From contig JADYZM010000014.1 of NCBI GenBank assembly GCA_020853105.1, positions 1-48,953 on the forward strand: a stretch of 48,953 nt of DNA, given 5' to 3'. Position 1 is the stretch's first letter. The number at the start of each line of letters is the position of its first letter. This DNA is from Flavobacteriales bacterium. GTDB taxonomy: Bacteria > Bacteroidota > Bacteroidia > Flavobacteriales_E > Vicingaceae. Under the pieces are notes generated by a model. The model was not told the DNA's origin. It saw nothing but the letters and a program-made list of their open reading frames with translations, and did not search any database. Below are positions 1 to 7,038 of this stretch, in pieces. The position numbers and the translations under genes were made by a program.

Positions 1-1
1 A

Positions 2-94
2 GAGCTTTGGAGAGAAGATTACAACAATAATCATCCGCATGCAGGAATTGGAAATTATACACCGTATGAACTAAAAAATAAAAAAATTGTCTAA
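2..94 (+). CDS. IS3-family transposase (OrfB), C-terminal end only
   Basis: Reading from base 2, the first 30 codons end in TAA at 92-94 and encode a tail containing LWREDYNNNHPHAGIGNYTP. This is the signature end of the DDE integrase core of IS3-family OrfB transposases (W.. YN..RPH..LG..TP.E). The rest of the gene lies outside the window. It is followed at once by the probable terminal inverted repeat of the element. The catalytic residues are not visible, so whether the element is active cannot be judged. Confidence 0.85.
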   Translation, partial: ELWREDYNNNHPHAGIGNYTPYELKNKKIV

Positions 95-96
95 TT

Positions 97-126
97 TAGA
101 CCTGTTGAAAAAATGGGGGACTTACA
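97..126. repeat. Right terminal inverted repeat of the IS3-family element
   Basis: Read outward-in on the minus strand from base 126, the sequence starts TGTAAGTCCCCCATTTTTTC. IS3-family ends start TG and finish CA, and members of the IS150 subgroup have ends of the form TGTA..G..CCCATTTT, so this is a good candidate for the element boundary. It starts a few bases after the transposase stop codon, as expected. The matching left end and the target duplication are outside the window, so the boundary is inferred from one side only. Confidence 0.65.
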
Positions 127-313
127 GAATTACTTCAATTAGTTTACTTTCGCCGTGTTCTTCAATAATCAGTTGTCCGTTAAAATCGTAGAACAAGAGT
201 TTAGCTTCCGCAACCTCTGTTGGAATTGATTGCTGTGTTTTCTGCAAACAGATTGGGTAGGTTTTGGTCCAATTCATCCAGGCTACTTTATTACTGTATA
301 AAATCAGCAGAAT
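125..313 (-). pseudogene. Gene fragment truncated by the IS; resembles a type IX secretion-type C-terminal domain
   Basis: On the minus strand an open frame runs from just after a TGA (314-316) into the IS boundary and then hits TAA at 122-124, formed by IS bases. It encodes about 63 residues including TEVAEAKLLFYDFNGQLI. The pattern of small/acidic residues, then AKLLFYD.NG.LI, resembles the C-terminal sorting domains and related beta-sandwich tails of secreted Bacteroidota proteins. There is no plausible start codon near the left limit, except an internal ATG after VAW, and no full domain. It is best read as a decayed 3' portion of a secreted-protein gene, cut by the insertion. The 314-400 stretch holds nothing else recognisable. 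Confidence 0.5.
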
Positions 314-400
314 TCAAACAATCATAGAGTTAGGTTAAAACTTGAATTTAATAAAATTCTAAGGTTATTCTAACACTTAGAATATAACCAAACACTATGT

Positions 401-1423
401 TCAGTCCGTTAGATTTGCCCATCCACCGTTTTCTTCCAAATACTTTTTAAGGTTTTTGGGTTTATAATCCGATTTTTCGTAGCGTTCTTTCACGCTTGTG
501 TGAATATATGTATTTGTTGGAATTTCACGGTGTTTCAAGCCTAAAATTTTGAACAACAGACTTTCTTCACTGTTTTTTTCTGCCAGTGGGTTTAAATTAA
601 CATTTTCTATGTGAGGTTGAAATTGAAGGTTTTGTTTTTCAGCTTCTTTTTTCATCCAAATCATTGGAATATCGCTTAAAACGTACCCATTTTTATCCGG
701 AGCATAACTTCCTCCAACATCGGAATGAACACCTGCGAACCAAACCTGTTTTAAATCTACTTGTTTGTAGTAATCTTGTTCCCAAATGGTTGGCTCAAAA
801 TCTTCTCTTCTTTCGTCAATAGATAAAGCGTGTCTGGCAGTTTTTATTATAGCTCCGATTTTATTATCGTAAAAAAGGTGCTTGTCTTTGATAAAACCAA
901 AAACACTTTTTGGCAAGCCCAATGCTCCAACAGTATCCCAAACTCCAACAAAATGAATGGGAGATTTTTCAACAACTGAATATTTTTTTCTGAACTTAAC
1001 AGAATAATCACTGTCTGGTTTTTCGTTTGGATTTTTATATAGATTGTATGCTTCTACGATTCTATTTTCATCTTCTTTTTTTAAAATACCGCAGTTGTTA
1101 ATTAAACCAGCCAAACACCGAACGGTATAAGCTCCTCTACTGAATCCAAACAGAAAAATTTCATCACCGGCATCATAGTTATGAACTATATAGCGGTATC
1201 CGTCCATAATGTTTTTATCTAAACCGGCTCCAAAACCGCCTCCACCAATCTTGTCATGGTATGAGCCAATCCCCCAGTCGTAAAAAACACTCTGAACAAT
1301 TCCGTTGCTGTCAACAGGTTTTATAGCTCTTGAGAATTTCAATACGTTGGTCGGAAAGTCTTTTGTTAAATCTTCTTCGGGTTTGTTCCATGTTCCGTCG
1401 GAACATATAATTATTCTTTTCAT
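401..1423 (-). CDS. DUF2235 alpha/beta hydrolase (phospholipase-like)
   Basis: The 340-residue protein starts with MKRIIICSDGTWN, the hallmark start of DUF2235 proteins, which are alpha/beta hydrolases related to the Tle1 lipase family of type VI effectors. A nucleophile elbow GFSRGA puts the serine at residue 95. VGVWDTVGALG supplies a likely acid at D163, and AGVHSDVGGSY a likely base at H233, so the triad looks intact. There is no signal peptide or membrane segment, so a cytoplasmic location or export by a dedicated system is possible. It stands alone between IS debris and ndk, with no VgrG, PAAR or immunity gene in view, which argues against calling it a type VI effector. Substrate is unknown. 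Confidence 0.85.
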   Translation of the reverse strand: MKRIIICSDGTWNKPEEDLTKDFPTNVLKFSRAIKPVDSNGIVQSVFYDWGIGSYHDKIGGGGFGAGLDKNIMDGYRYIVHNYDAGDEIFLFGFSRGAYTVRCLAGLINNCGILKKEDENRIVEAYNLYKNPNEKPDSDYSVKFRKKYSVVEKSPIHFVGVWDTVGALGLPKSVFGFIKDKHLFYDNKIGAIIKTARHALSIDERREDFEPTIWEQDYYKQVDLKQVWFAGVHSDVGGSYAPDKNGYVLSDIPMIWMKKEAEKQNLQFQPHIENVNLNPLAEKNSEESLLFKILGLKHREIPTNTYIHTSVKERYEKSDYKPKNLKKYLEENGGWANLTD

Positions 1424-1583
1424 TTTTTTAGTTTTTGGGTATGCTAAAAATAGAATAATTTTTTTGCATTAATTAATAAAAATATTTTTCGGCACTATAT
1501 TTTATCGTTTAAGCTTTTCAGAAGGGTATTGTTGTTAATAAAACTAATGGTTAAATCTTGACAACGGAAGATATAAACAAAAA

Positions 1584-1609
1584 AAAGGCTTGAATTTCTT
1601 CAAGCCTTT
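1584..1609 (-). terminator. Rho-independent terminator of ndk
   Basis: An 11-bp perfect stem (AAAGGCTTGAA / TTCAAGCCTTT) with a TTTC loop lies just past the ndk stop codon. On the minus strand it is followed by a run of U, encoded by the A tract at 1578-1586. It terminates ndk before the DUF2235 gene. Confidence 0.85.
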
Positions 1610-1626
1610 CTTTAATGGAATTTGGA

Positions 1627-2049
1627 TTATGAAAAAATTTCGTTTGTCGGAAAATGAAAATTTCCTTCGATTGCTGCATTTTCATCACTGTCTGAACCAT
1701 GCACTGCATTGGCAGAAATTGATTCAGCATAAATTTTTCTGATTGTTCCTTCGGCTGCATCTGCCGGATTTGTTGCACCAATTAATTTTCTAAAGTCTTC
1801 TACAGCATTGTCTTTCTCGAGAATAGCTGCTACAATAGGTCCTGAAGACATGTAACTTACCAACTCGCCATAAAAAGGACGAGATTTGTGTACCTCATAA
1901 AACGCACCGGCTCTTTCCGGAGTTAGTTTTGTGTATTTCATTGCAACGATTTTGAAACCTGCATCGTTAATCATTTTTAGAATCCCACCGATGTAGTTTT
2001 TGCTAACTGCATCAGGCTTAATCATTGTAAAAGTTCTATTTCCTGCCAT
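1627..2049 (-). CDS. ndk: Nucleoside-diphosphate kinase
   Basis: The 140-residue protein transfers the gamma phosphate between nucleoside tri- and diphosphates through a phosphohistidine. The N-terminus [10 protein letters not shown] and the active-site block NAVHGSDS with catalytic H117 are intact, and the length is normal for a bacterial NDK. It is a cytoplasmic homo-oligomer in all known cases. The gene is monocistronic by appearance: a strong hairpin terminator follows it and the next gene upstream (arfB) is divergent. Identification is secure. Confidence 0.97.
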   Translation of the reverse strand: MAGNRTFTMIKPDAVSKNYIGGILKMINDAGFKIVAMKYTKLTPERAGAFYEVHKSRPFYGELVSYMSSGPIVAAILEKDNAVEDFRKLIGATNPADAAEGTIRKIYAESISANAVHGSDSDENAAIEGNFHFPTNEIFS

Positions 2050-2125
2050 TTTTTTTAAATTTATTTTGCGGCGAAATTAGTAAAAAAGCACTGAAAATCA
2101 TTTTTTATATAAGCGAAAGTCTATT

Positions 2126-2133
2126 TACCTTTG
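2126..2133 (+). promoter_or_regulatory. Bacteroidota -7 promoter element (TACCTTTG) for the arfB operon
   Basis: TACCTTTG fits the TAnnTTTG -7 consensus exactly. It is placed so that transcription would begin around 2137, only about five bases before the arfB ATG at 2142. The -33 region is only T-rich with no clear TTTG. It implies a very short leader. Confidence 0.5.
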
Positions 2134-2141
2134 TGTAACTT

Positions 2142-2549
2142 ATGGTTATTAATATTGAAAGTCTTAAACAAGAAATTACCTACAAAACAAGTAGGAGTGG
2201 AGGTGCTGGCGGACAACATGTAAATAAAGTATCTTCAAAAGTGGAATTGATATTTGATGTTCAAAATTCATCTTCACTAACACCCGAACAAAAGGAGCTT
2301 GTCTTTAAAAAAATACCCGGTAGAGTTGATAACAATGGAGTATTGCATTTGTTTTGTGATGAAACAAGAAGTCAGTATAAAAATAAAAATATAGTTTTTG
2401 AACGTTTGATTGAATTACTGACAAAGGCATTGAAGCCTACCAAAAAACGCAAACAGACCAAACCTTCAAAAAAAGACATACAAAATCGATTAGACAACAA
2501 AAAGAAACTTTCGGATAAAAAATCCGACAGAAGATTTAAATTGGATTAA
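2142..2549 (+). CDS. arfB: Alternative ribosome-rescue factor B (ArfB/YaeJ type peptidyl-tRNA hydrolase)
   Basis: The 135-residue protein has only the catalytic GGQ domain of class I release factors: SRSGGAGGQHVNKVSSKVEL with GGQ at residues 23-25. It lacks the stop-codon recognition domains. The C-terminal third is a very basic tail (KPTKKRKQTKPSKK and onward) that in ArfB sits in the empty mRNA channel of stalled ribosomes. The role is to hydrolyse peptidyl-tRNA on non-stop complexes. It leads an operon with dapF 10 bases downstream. Length and architecture match ArfB rather than a truncated PrfB. Confidence 0.93.
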   Translation: MVINIESLKQEITYKTSRSGGAGGQHVNKVSSKVELIFDVQNSSSLTPEQKELVFKKIPGRVDNNGVLHLFCDETRSQYKNKNIVFERLIELLTKALKPTKKRKQTKPSKKDIQNRLDNKKKLSDKKSDRRFKLD

Positions 2550-2559
2550 TTTTGAATAC

Positions 2560-3342
2560 ATGATATTAAACTTCTATAAATACCAAGGAACAGGGAACGA
2601 TTTTGTAATGATTGATAACCGAGAGGCAATTTTCGACAAATCAAATGTTGAAATGATTCAAAAGTTGTGTAACCGAAAATTTGGAATAGGAGCTGATGGC
2701 TTGATATTAATTGAAAAACATTCTAGTCTTGATTTTACAATGATATATTTTAATGCCGACGGTTCTCAAAGCTTTTGTGGCAATGGTAGTCGCTGTGCAG
2801 TTTCATTTGCAAAATTTCTTGGAATTATCAGCAACAAAGCAGCTTTTTTATCTACCGATGGCGAGCACGAAGCTTGGATAGATGAGAATGGAGAAGTGGG
2901 ACTAAAAATGCACGACGTTTCAAATGTTGAGTCGGGTGTAAATTATTCATTCCTGAACACAGGTTCGCCACATTATATTGTTGAGGTTGATGACATTATC
3001 CCAATAAATGTAGTTGAAGAAGGTAGAAAAATAAGATACAACAATAGGTTTAAAAGCTCAGGAACAAACGTCAATTTTGTTTGCTATAAAAATGATTTAA
3101 TTTATATCAGAACTTATGAGCGTGGGGTTGAAGATGAAACTTTATCTTGCGGAACAGGAGTTACTGCAGCAGCAATAAATCATGCTTTAAAAAATAATAT
3201 TTCTGAAGGAACAACAACTCTTTTAACCTCTGGAGGAAAACTACAAGTAAAATTCAAGCAAAATCAAAAAGGTGAGTTTACCGATATTTGGTTGATAGGA
3301 CAAGCCGAACAGGTTTATACAGGTACAATAAGTTTGAAATAA
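2560..3342 (+). CDS. dapF: Diaminopimelate epimerase
   Basis: This 260-residue enzyme converts LL- to meso-diaminopimelate for lysine and peptidoglycan synthesis. Both catalytic cysteines are present: C73 in FNADGSQSFCGNGSRC and C197 in ETLSCGTGVTAAA. The N-terminal KYQGTGNDFVMID block is typical. The gene follows arfB by 10 bases and precedes an unknown gene by 5 bases, so it is part of the 2142-5932 operon, which also makes the peptidoglycan enzyme MltG. Identification is secure. Confidence 0.97.
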   Translation: MILNFYKYQGTGNDFVMIDNREAIFDKSNVEMIQKLCNRKFGIGADGLILIEKHSSLDFTMIYFNADGSQSFCGNGSRCAVSFAKFLGIISNKAAFLSTDGEHEAWIDENGEVGLKMHDVSNVESGVNYSFLNTGSPHYIVEVDDIIPINVVEEGRKIRYNNRFKSSGTNVNFVCYKNDLIYIRTYERGVEDETLSCGTGVTAAAINHALKNNISEGTTTLLTSGGKLQVKFKQNQKGEFTDIWLIGQAEQVYTGTISLK

Positions 3343-3347
3343 TTCTG

Positions 3348-3911
3348 ATGAATACAGTTGCCTTTGAACTCGATATTTCTAACCCGGTTGAATTTCCTGA
3401 TTTGAATTCGGGAACTTTCATTTTTATACATAGAGCAGGAAAAATACCGCCTCATATTGGAATGATTTCTGGAGGTATTATATTTGAAATAACAACACAC
3501 GGACCAGGTTTTGAGCATAAAGGAACGGATTTATTAAAAACTGCAATCAAAAGAAAAATTGAAATGCTGTTTGTTGAACTAATATTACCCAAAAACAAAC
3601 AAAATTCAGCTCCTGAAAAACTGAAAAAATGGGTGAGAACTCATCAAAAAGTTTCTAATGAAACATCGTGTTTATATCCCATTCGAGACTTTATTCATGA
3701 AACTTTTGACTTGAACTTGAATGCTGATATTTTTATTTTTGATTTGCTACCAATTCTCAAGAACAAGGAATTGATTAAATCTACGTATCAATTGAATTTA
3801 GACGAGAAAATAAAAAACGGAAAATTTCAATTTGTTCGTTATACTAAAAAAGAAGTTCATCAAAATATTGAAGCAGTTAAAAGAGTTAAAACTTTAACGT
3901 CAAATGTCTGA
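3348..3911 (+). CDS. Unknown protein, possibly a permuted NlpC/P60-like papain-fold protein
   Basis: I do not recognise the family with certainty. The ATG at 3348, five bases after the dapF stop, is chosen over an upstream in-frame ATG at 3288 that lies inside dapF; the product is 187 residues. It has no signal peptide or membrane segment. A strand-rich N-terminal part contains PHIGMISGGIIFEITTHGPG, like the His strand of papain-fold hydrolases, followed far downstream by ETSCLYPIRDFIHE, where a Cys begins a helix. His (H36) before Cys (C108) is the order of permuted NlpC/P60 proteins such as YiiX. This is a resemblance only. The last 8 bases overlap the next gene. Confidence 0.8.
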   Translation: MNTVAFELDISNPVEFPDLNSGTFIFIHRAGKIPPHIGMISGGIIFEITTHGPGFEHKGTDLLKTAIKRKIEMLFVELILPKNKQNSAPEKLKKWVRTHQKVSNETSCLYPIRDFIHETFDLNLNADIFIFDLLPILKNKELIKSTYQLNLDEKIKNGKFQFVRYTKKEVHQNIEAVKRVKTLTSNV

Positions 3912-4395
3912 ACAACTTTTTTTAAGAAAAATAAAGCCCTCAGATTCCCCTTGGATACTTAAATGGGAAAATAACATTGAGAATTGGGCAGTAAGCAATA
4001 CCCAAAGAAAATTTACACGACAAGAAATTGAAGATTTTGTGTTAGGTTCACATTATATTGAAGAAAACAAACAACTCAGGTTGATGATATGCTCTAAAGC
4101 AAGTAAAAATCCTATGGGGTGTATAGATTTGTTTGAATATGAAAAAGGAAACTCTGTTGGGGTAGGGGTTTTAATTGCAAATAAAAAAGATAGAAACAAG
4201 GGATATGCTAAGGAGTCATTAAAATTATTGATTGAGTTTGTGAAAAATGAACTAGATGTAAAAACTATTTTTTGTAGTATTTTTTTAGATAATACACCAA
4301 GTATTCGTTTATTTGAAGGAGCAAAATTTACTTTTATTGAAAATAGAATATTATATGGCAAACCGGTAAAATATTATGAATTAAGGCTAAAATGA
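3904..4395 (+). CDS. GNAT-family N-acetyltransferase
   Basis: The 163-residue protein has the RimJ/RimL-like GNAT layout. The N-terminal LRKIKPSDSPWILKWENN segment is typical, the central strand VGVGVLI is followed by the acetyl-CoA pyrophosphate-binding loop DRNKGYAKESL, and the C-terminal block DNTPSIRLFEGAKFTFI is the usual N..SI.L.EK.GF motif. The substrate cannot be told; ribosomal protein or antibiotic acetylation are possibilities for this branch. It overlaps the unknown gene upstream by 8 bases and mltG downstream by the ATGA tetranucleotide, so it is translationally coupled within the operon. Confidence 0.9.
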   Translation: MSEQLFLRKIKPSDSPWILKWENNIENWAVSNTQRKFTRQEIEDFVLGSHYIEENKQLRLMICSKASKNPMGCIDLFEYEKGNSVGVGVLIANKKDRNKGYAKESLKLLIEFVKNELDVKTIFCSIFLDNTPSIRLFEGAKFTFIENRILYGKPVKYYELRLK

Positions 4396-5435
4396 AAATG
4401 GTAAAGAAAATATTAATCTCTATACTTCTAATTGGATTTGTAATTGGAGCTTATTTAGCGTATAGTATATATTCAAAAATTTATTTTCCAAACGTTACTT
4501 TAACCAAAAGCGGCACAGAATATTTTTACATAAAAACCGGATCAGATTTTACAGATGTAAGTAACTCTTTATACGAAAAAGGGTATATTAAAAATAGAAA
4601 TTCATTTGAATGGGTTGCTCAAAAAAAATCAAATTTTGTGAACAATATCAAACCGGGAAAATATTTGCTTACCGAAGGTATGAGCAACAATGAACTAATT
4701 GATTTGCTTCGCTCGGGAAAGCAAGAACCCGTTAAAATTTCTTTTGACCACATAAGAACCGTTCAAGAGCTATCTGGGAAATTGTCAAAAAATATCGAAG
4801 CAGACAGTAATTCATTGTATGAACTATTAACCGAAAAAGAGGTTATTGATAAATACGGGTTGACCAAAAACACCATTTTGACACTATTTATACCAAATAC
4901 GTATGAGTTTTATTGGAATACATCTGCCGAAGAACTTATAAAACGTATGGCTAAAGAGTATAAAAATTTTTGGACAGAAGAACGTAAAGAAAAAGCAAAA
5001 AAAATGAATTTAAGTCAATCTCAAGTTTCTACACTTGCCTCAATAGTTCAAGCAGAACAGTCGTTAAAAGTTGATGAACGCCCCAGAGTTGCAGGTCTTT
5101 ATGTCAATCGTATAAAAAACAACATGATGTTACAATCTGACCCAACGGTTATCTATGCTGTCGGAGATTTTACTATAAAAAGAGTTACCGGGAAACATTT
5201 ATCTGTAGATTCACCTTTCAATACCTATAAAAATTACGGATTGCCTCCCGGTCCGATAGTTTTACCAAGTATAAAATCAATAGATGCAGTGTTGAATTAT
5301 GAAAAACACAACTACATTTATATGTGTGCAAAAGAAGACTTTTCCGGCTATCATAATTTTGCTGTAAACTATGATGAACACCAGAAAAATGCTAGGAGAT
5401 ACCAAAAGGAATTAAACAAAAGAAATATTCGTTAA
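4392..5435 (+). CDS. mltG: Endolytic murein transglycosylase MltG (YceG)
   Basis: MltG cleaves nascent glycan strands at the inner membrane and sets peptidoglycan strand length. The 347-residue protein has one N-terminal membrane helix (about residues 6-28), a LysM-like segment, and the catalytic block LASIVQAEQ with E222 as the expected catalytic Glu, followed by VAGLYVNRIKNNMMLQSDPT, which is diagnostic of the family. The start ATG overlaps the stop of the GNAT gene. The C-terminus keeps the YNTY/GLPPGPI and FSGYHNFA blocks, so the enzyme looks complete. Confidence 0.96.
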   Translation: MKMVKKILISILLIGFVIGAYLAYSIYSKIYFPNVTLTKSGTEYFYIKTGSDFTDVSNSLYEKGYIKNRNSFEWVAQKKSNFVNNIKPGKYLLTEGMSNNELIDLLRSGKQEPVKISFDHIRTVQELSGKLSKNIEADSNSLYELLTEKEVIDKYGLTKNTILTLFIPNTYEFYWNTSAEELIKRMAKEYKNFWTEERKEKAKKMNLSQSQVSTLASIVQAEQSLKVDERPRVAGLYVNRIKNNMMLQSDPTVIYAVGDFTIKRVTGKHLSVDSPFNTYKNYGLPPGPIVLPSIKSIDAVLNYEKHNYIYMCAKEDFSGYHNFAVNYDEHQKNARRYQKELNKRNIR

Positions 5436-5446
5436 AAAATAAGAAA

Positions 5447-5932
5447 TTGAAAAAAATAACGACCAACATAACCTATACTGAATTTGAAAGTATTGATGAA
5501 TTAAGTAACCTCGATCAAAAACTAATTAGAGATGCCGAAAAAAACTTAAAAAATTCGTATTCTCCATATTCACTCTTTAAAGTAAGCTCAGTAATTTCAT
5601 TATCTAACTCACAAGTAGTTTTCGGAACAAACCAAGAAAATGCTGCCTATCCCTCCGGATTATGTGCAGAAAGAGTTGCTGTATTTTCTGCAATGTCGAG
5701 TTTTCCAACCTCAGTTATTGAAACTGTTGTAATAGTAACAGAAAAATCTTCCAAATTCCCATTTACACCCTGCGGTAGTTGTCGTCAAGTTTTGATGGAA
5801 TATGAGAACAAACAAAAGAAAAACATTCGAGTTTTATTAAAATCAGGCGATTCTAAAATTTGGATATTTGAAAGTATAAAAGAAATTCTACCCTTTGCCT
5901 TTGATGCAGAAGACATACTAAAAAAAGAGTAA
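5447..5932 (+). CDS. cdd: Cytidine deaminase (TTG start)
   Basis: Deaminates cytidine and deoxycytidine in pyrimidine salvage. Zinc ligands and the catalytic Glu are visible: C73 and E75 in GLCAERVA, and C109 and C112 in TPCGSCRQV, the tetrameric Cdd pattern. The 161 residues are slightly longer than classical Cdd because of an N-terminal extension. The start is TTG at 5447: there is no ATG between the mltG stop and the catalytic motif, and the first internal Met is residue 82, after the CAE motif, so a non-ATG start is required. The gene sits 11 bases after mltG and closes the operon. Confidence 0.93.
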   Translation: MKKITTNITYTEFESIDELSNLDQKLIRDAEKNLKNSYSPYSLFKVSSVISLSNSQVVFGTNQENAAYPSGLCAERVAVFSAMSSFPTSVIETVVIVTEKSSKFPFTPCGSCRQVLMEYENKQKKNIRVLLKSGDSKIWIFESIKEILPFAFDAEDILKKE

Positions 5933-5964
5933 ACCTATAAATTCGGTTTTATGTTTAAAAACTA

Positions 5965-5972
5965 TAAATTTG
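5965..5972 (+). promoter_or_regulatory. Bacteroidota -7 promoter element (TAAATTTG) for pdhA
   Basis: TAAATTTG matches TAnnTTTG exactly and lies about 20 bases upstream of the pdhA ATG, giving a predicted start near 5976. The -33 region is T-rich (GGTTTTATG) without a perfect TTTG. It separates the pdh genes from the arfB-cdd operon. Confidence 0.55.
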
Positions 5973-5991
5973 CAAGGTAAAACTTTAGAAA

Positions 5992-6990
5992 ATGGCAAAA
6001 AAATCAAGCTTTTCAAAGGAGCAATATCTTAAATGGTTTGAATCCATGTTGCTCATGCGAAAATTCGAGGAAAAAGTTAGTCAGCTTTACATTCAGCGGA
6101 AATTTAGTGGATTTCTACACTTATACATTGGGCAAGAAGCTGTAGTTGCTGGTGCTGTTTCTGCCACACTTCCGGAAGATAAAATGATTACAGCTTATCG
6201 CTGTCATGCTCACCCACTTGGCAGAGGCACAGACCCTAAGTTAATGATGGCAGAGATGTACGGGAAAGTTACCGGGTTATCAAAAGGAAAAGGCGGTTCA
6301 ATGCACATGTTTGATATTAGCAAACACATTTATGGCGGACATGGTATAGTAGGAGGTCAAATTCCGCTAGGTGCCGGGCTTGCTTTTGCTGATAAATACA
6401 AAGGCAATAACAATGTTACTCTTTGCTCTATGGGAGATGGTGCAATTCGTCAAGGAGCTCTACATGAAGCTTTTAATATGGCAATGACATGGAAACTACC
6501 GGTTGTATATATCATTGAAAACAATGGGTATGCCATGGGAACATCAGTTTCCAGAACATCAAACGTTGTTGAACTATATAAAATCGGGCTAAGCTATGAT
6601 ATGCCGGGTGAAGCGGTTGACGGAATGACAGTTGAAGCCGTTCATAATGCAATAGAAAAAGCAGTAAAATGGTGCAGAGACGGCAAAGGACCATATCTTC
6701 TTGAAATAAAAACATATCGATACAAAGGTCATTCAATGTCAGACCCTAGAAAATACAGAACAAAGGAAGAAGAAGAAGAATACATGAATGAAGACCCGAT
6801 TGAAAAAGTGTTAAAAACTATAAAGTCCAACAAATACGCAACCGACAAACAAATTGAAGCAATTCAAGAAAAAGTGAAAAATCAAATTGAAGAGTCTGTA
6901 AAATTTGCTGAAGAATCACCTTTTCCAAAGCCGGAAGATATGTATGAAGACATTTATTCAGAACCTAATTACCCCTTTATAAAAGAATAA
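5992..6990 (+). CDS. pdhA: Pyruvate dehydrogenase E1 component, alpha subunit
   Basis: The 332-residue protein carries the thiamine diphosphate motif MGDGAIRQGALHEAFNMA with the closing ENNGYAMGTS. It also has the region YKGHSMSDP.KYR, whose serines are the phosphorylation-loop residues of mitochondrial homologues. It decarboxylates pyruvate and reductively acetylates the lipoyl groups of E2 encoded next door. The E1 beta gene is not here, nor is E3; in many Bacteroidota pdhB is unlinked, so this is not a defect. It has its own predicted promoter and a 48-base spacer before the E2 gene. Confidence 0.95.
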   Translation: MAKKSSFSKEQYLKWFESMLLMRKFEEKVSQLYIQRKFSGFLHLYIGQEAVVAGAVSATLPEDKMITAYRCHAHPLGRGTDPKLMMAEMYGKVTGLSKGKGGSMHMFDISKHIYGGHGIVGGQIPLGAGLAFADKYKGNNNVTLCSMGDGAIRQGALHEAFNMAMTWKLPVVYIIENNGYAMGTSVSRTSNVVELYKIGLSYDMPGEAVDGMTVEAVHNAIEKAVKWCRDGKGPYLLEIKTYRYKGHSMSDPRKYRTKEEEEEYMNEDPIEKVLKTIKSNKYATDKQIEAIQEKVKNQIEESVKFAEESPFPKPEDMYEDIYSEPNYPFIKE

Positions 6991-6993
6991 ACG

Positions 6994-7010
6994 AAAGCAA
7001 AGGTTGCTTT
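6994..7010 (+). other. Small hairpin between pdhA and pdhC
   Basis: A 7-bp inverted repeat (AAAGCAA / TTGCTTT) with an AGG loop lies in the 48-base spacer between the E1alpha and E2 genes. Only two pairs are G-C, and the following T-run is short, so it is at best a weak attenuator or an mRNA-stability element. It could also be chance in AT-rich DNA. Confidence 0.3.
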
Positions 7011-7038
7011 TGCAATCTACTAATGTAAAATAAAAAGT

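Noticed and set aside
3288..3347. Upstream in-frame ATG for the unknown gene after dapF.
   Set aside because: It would overlap dapF by 55 bases with frame-shifted dapF sequence; the ATG at 3348 gives a short intergenic gap, like its neighbours.
5933..5952. Small inverted repeat AAACC/GGTTT after cdd, considered as a terminator.
   Set aside because: Only 5 bp of stem with a 9-base loop; too weak to call, though it may slow read-through before the pdhA promoter.
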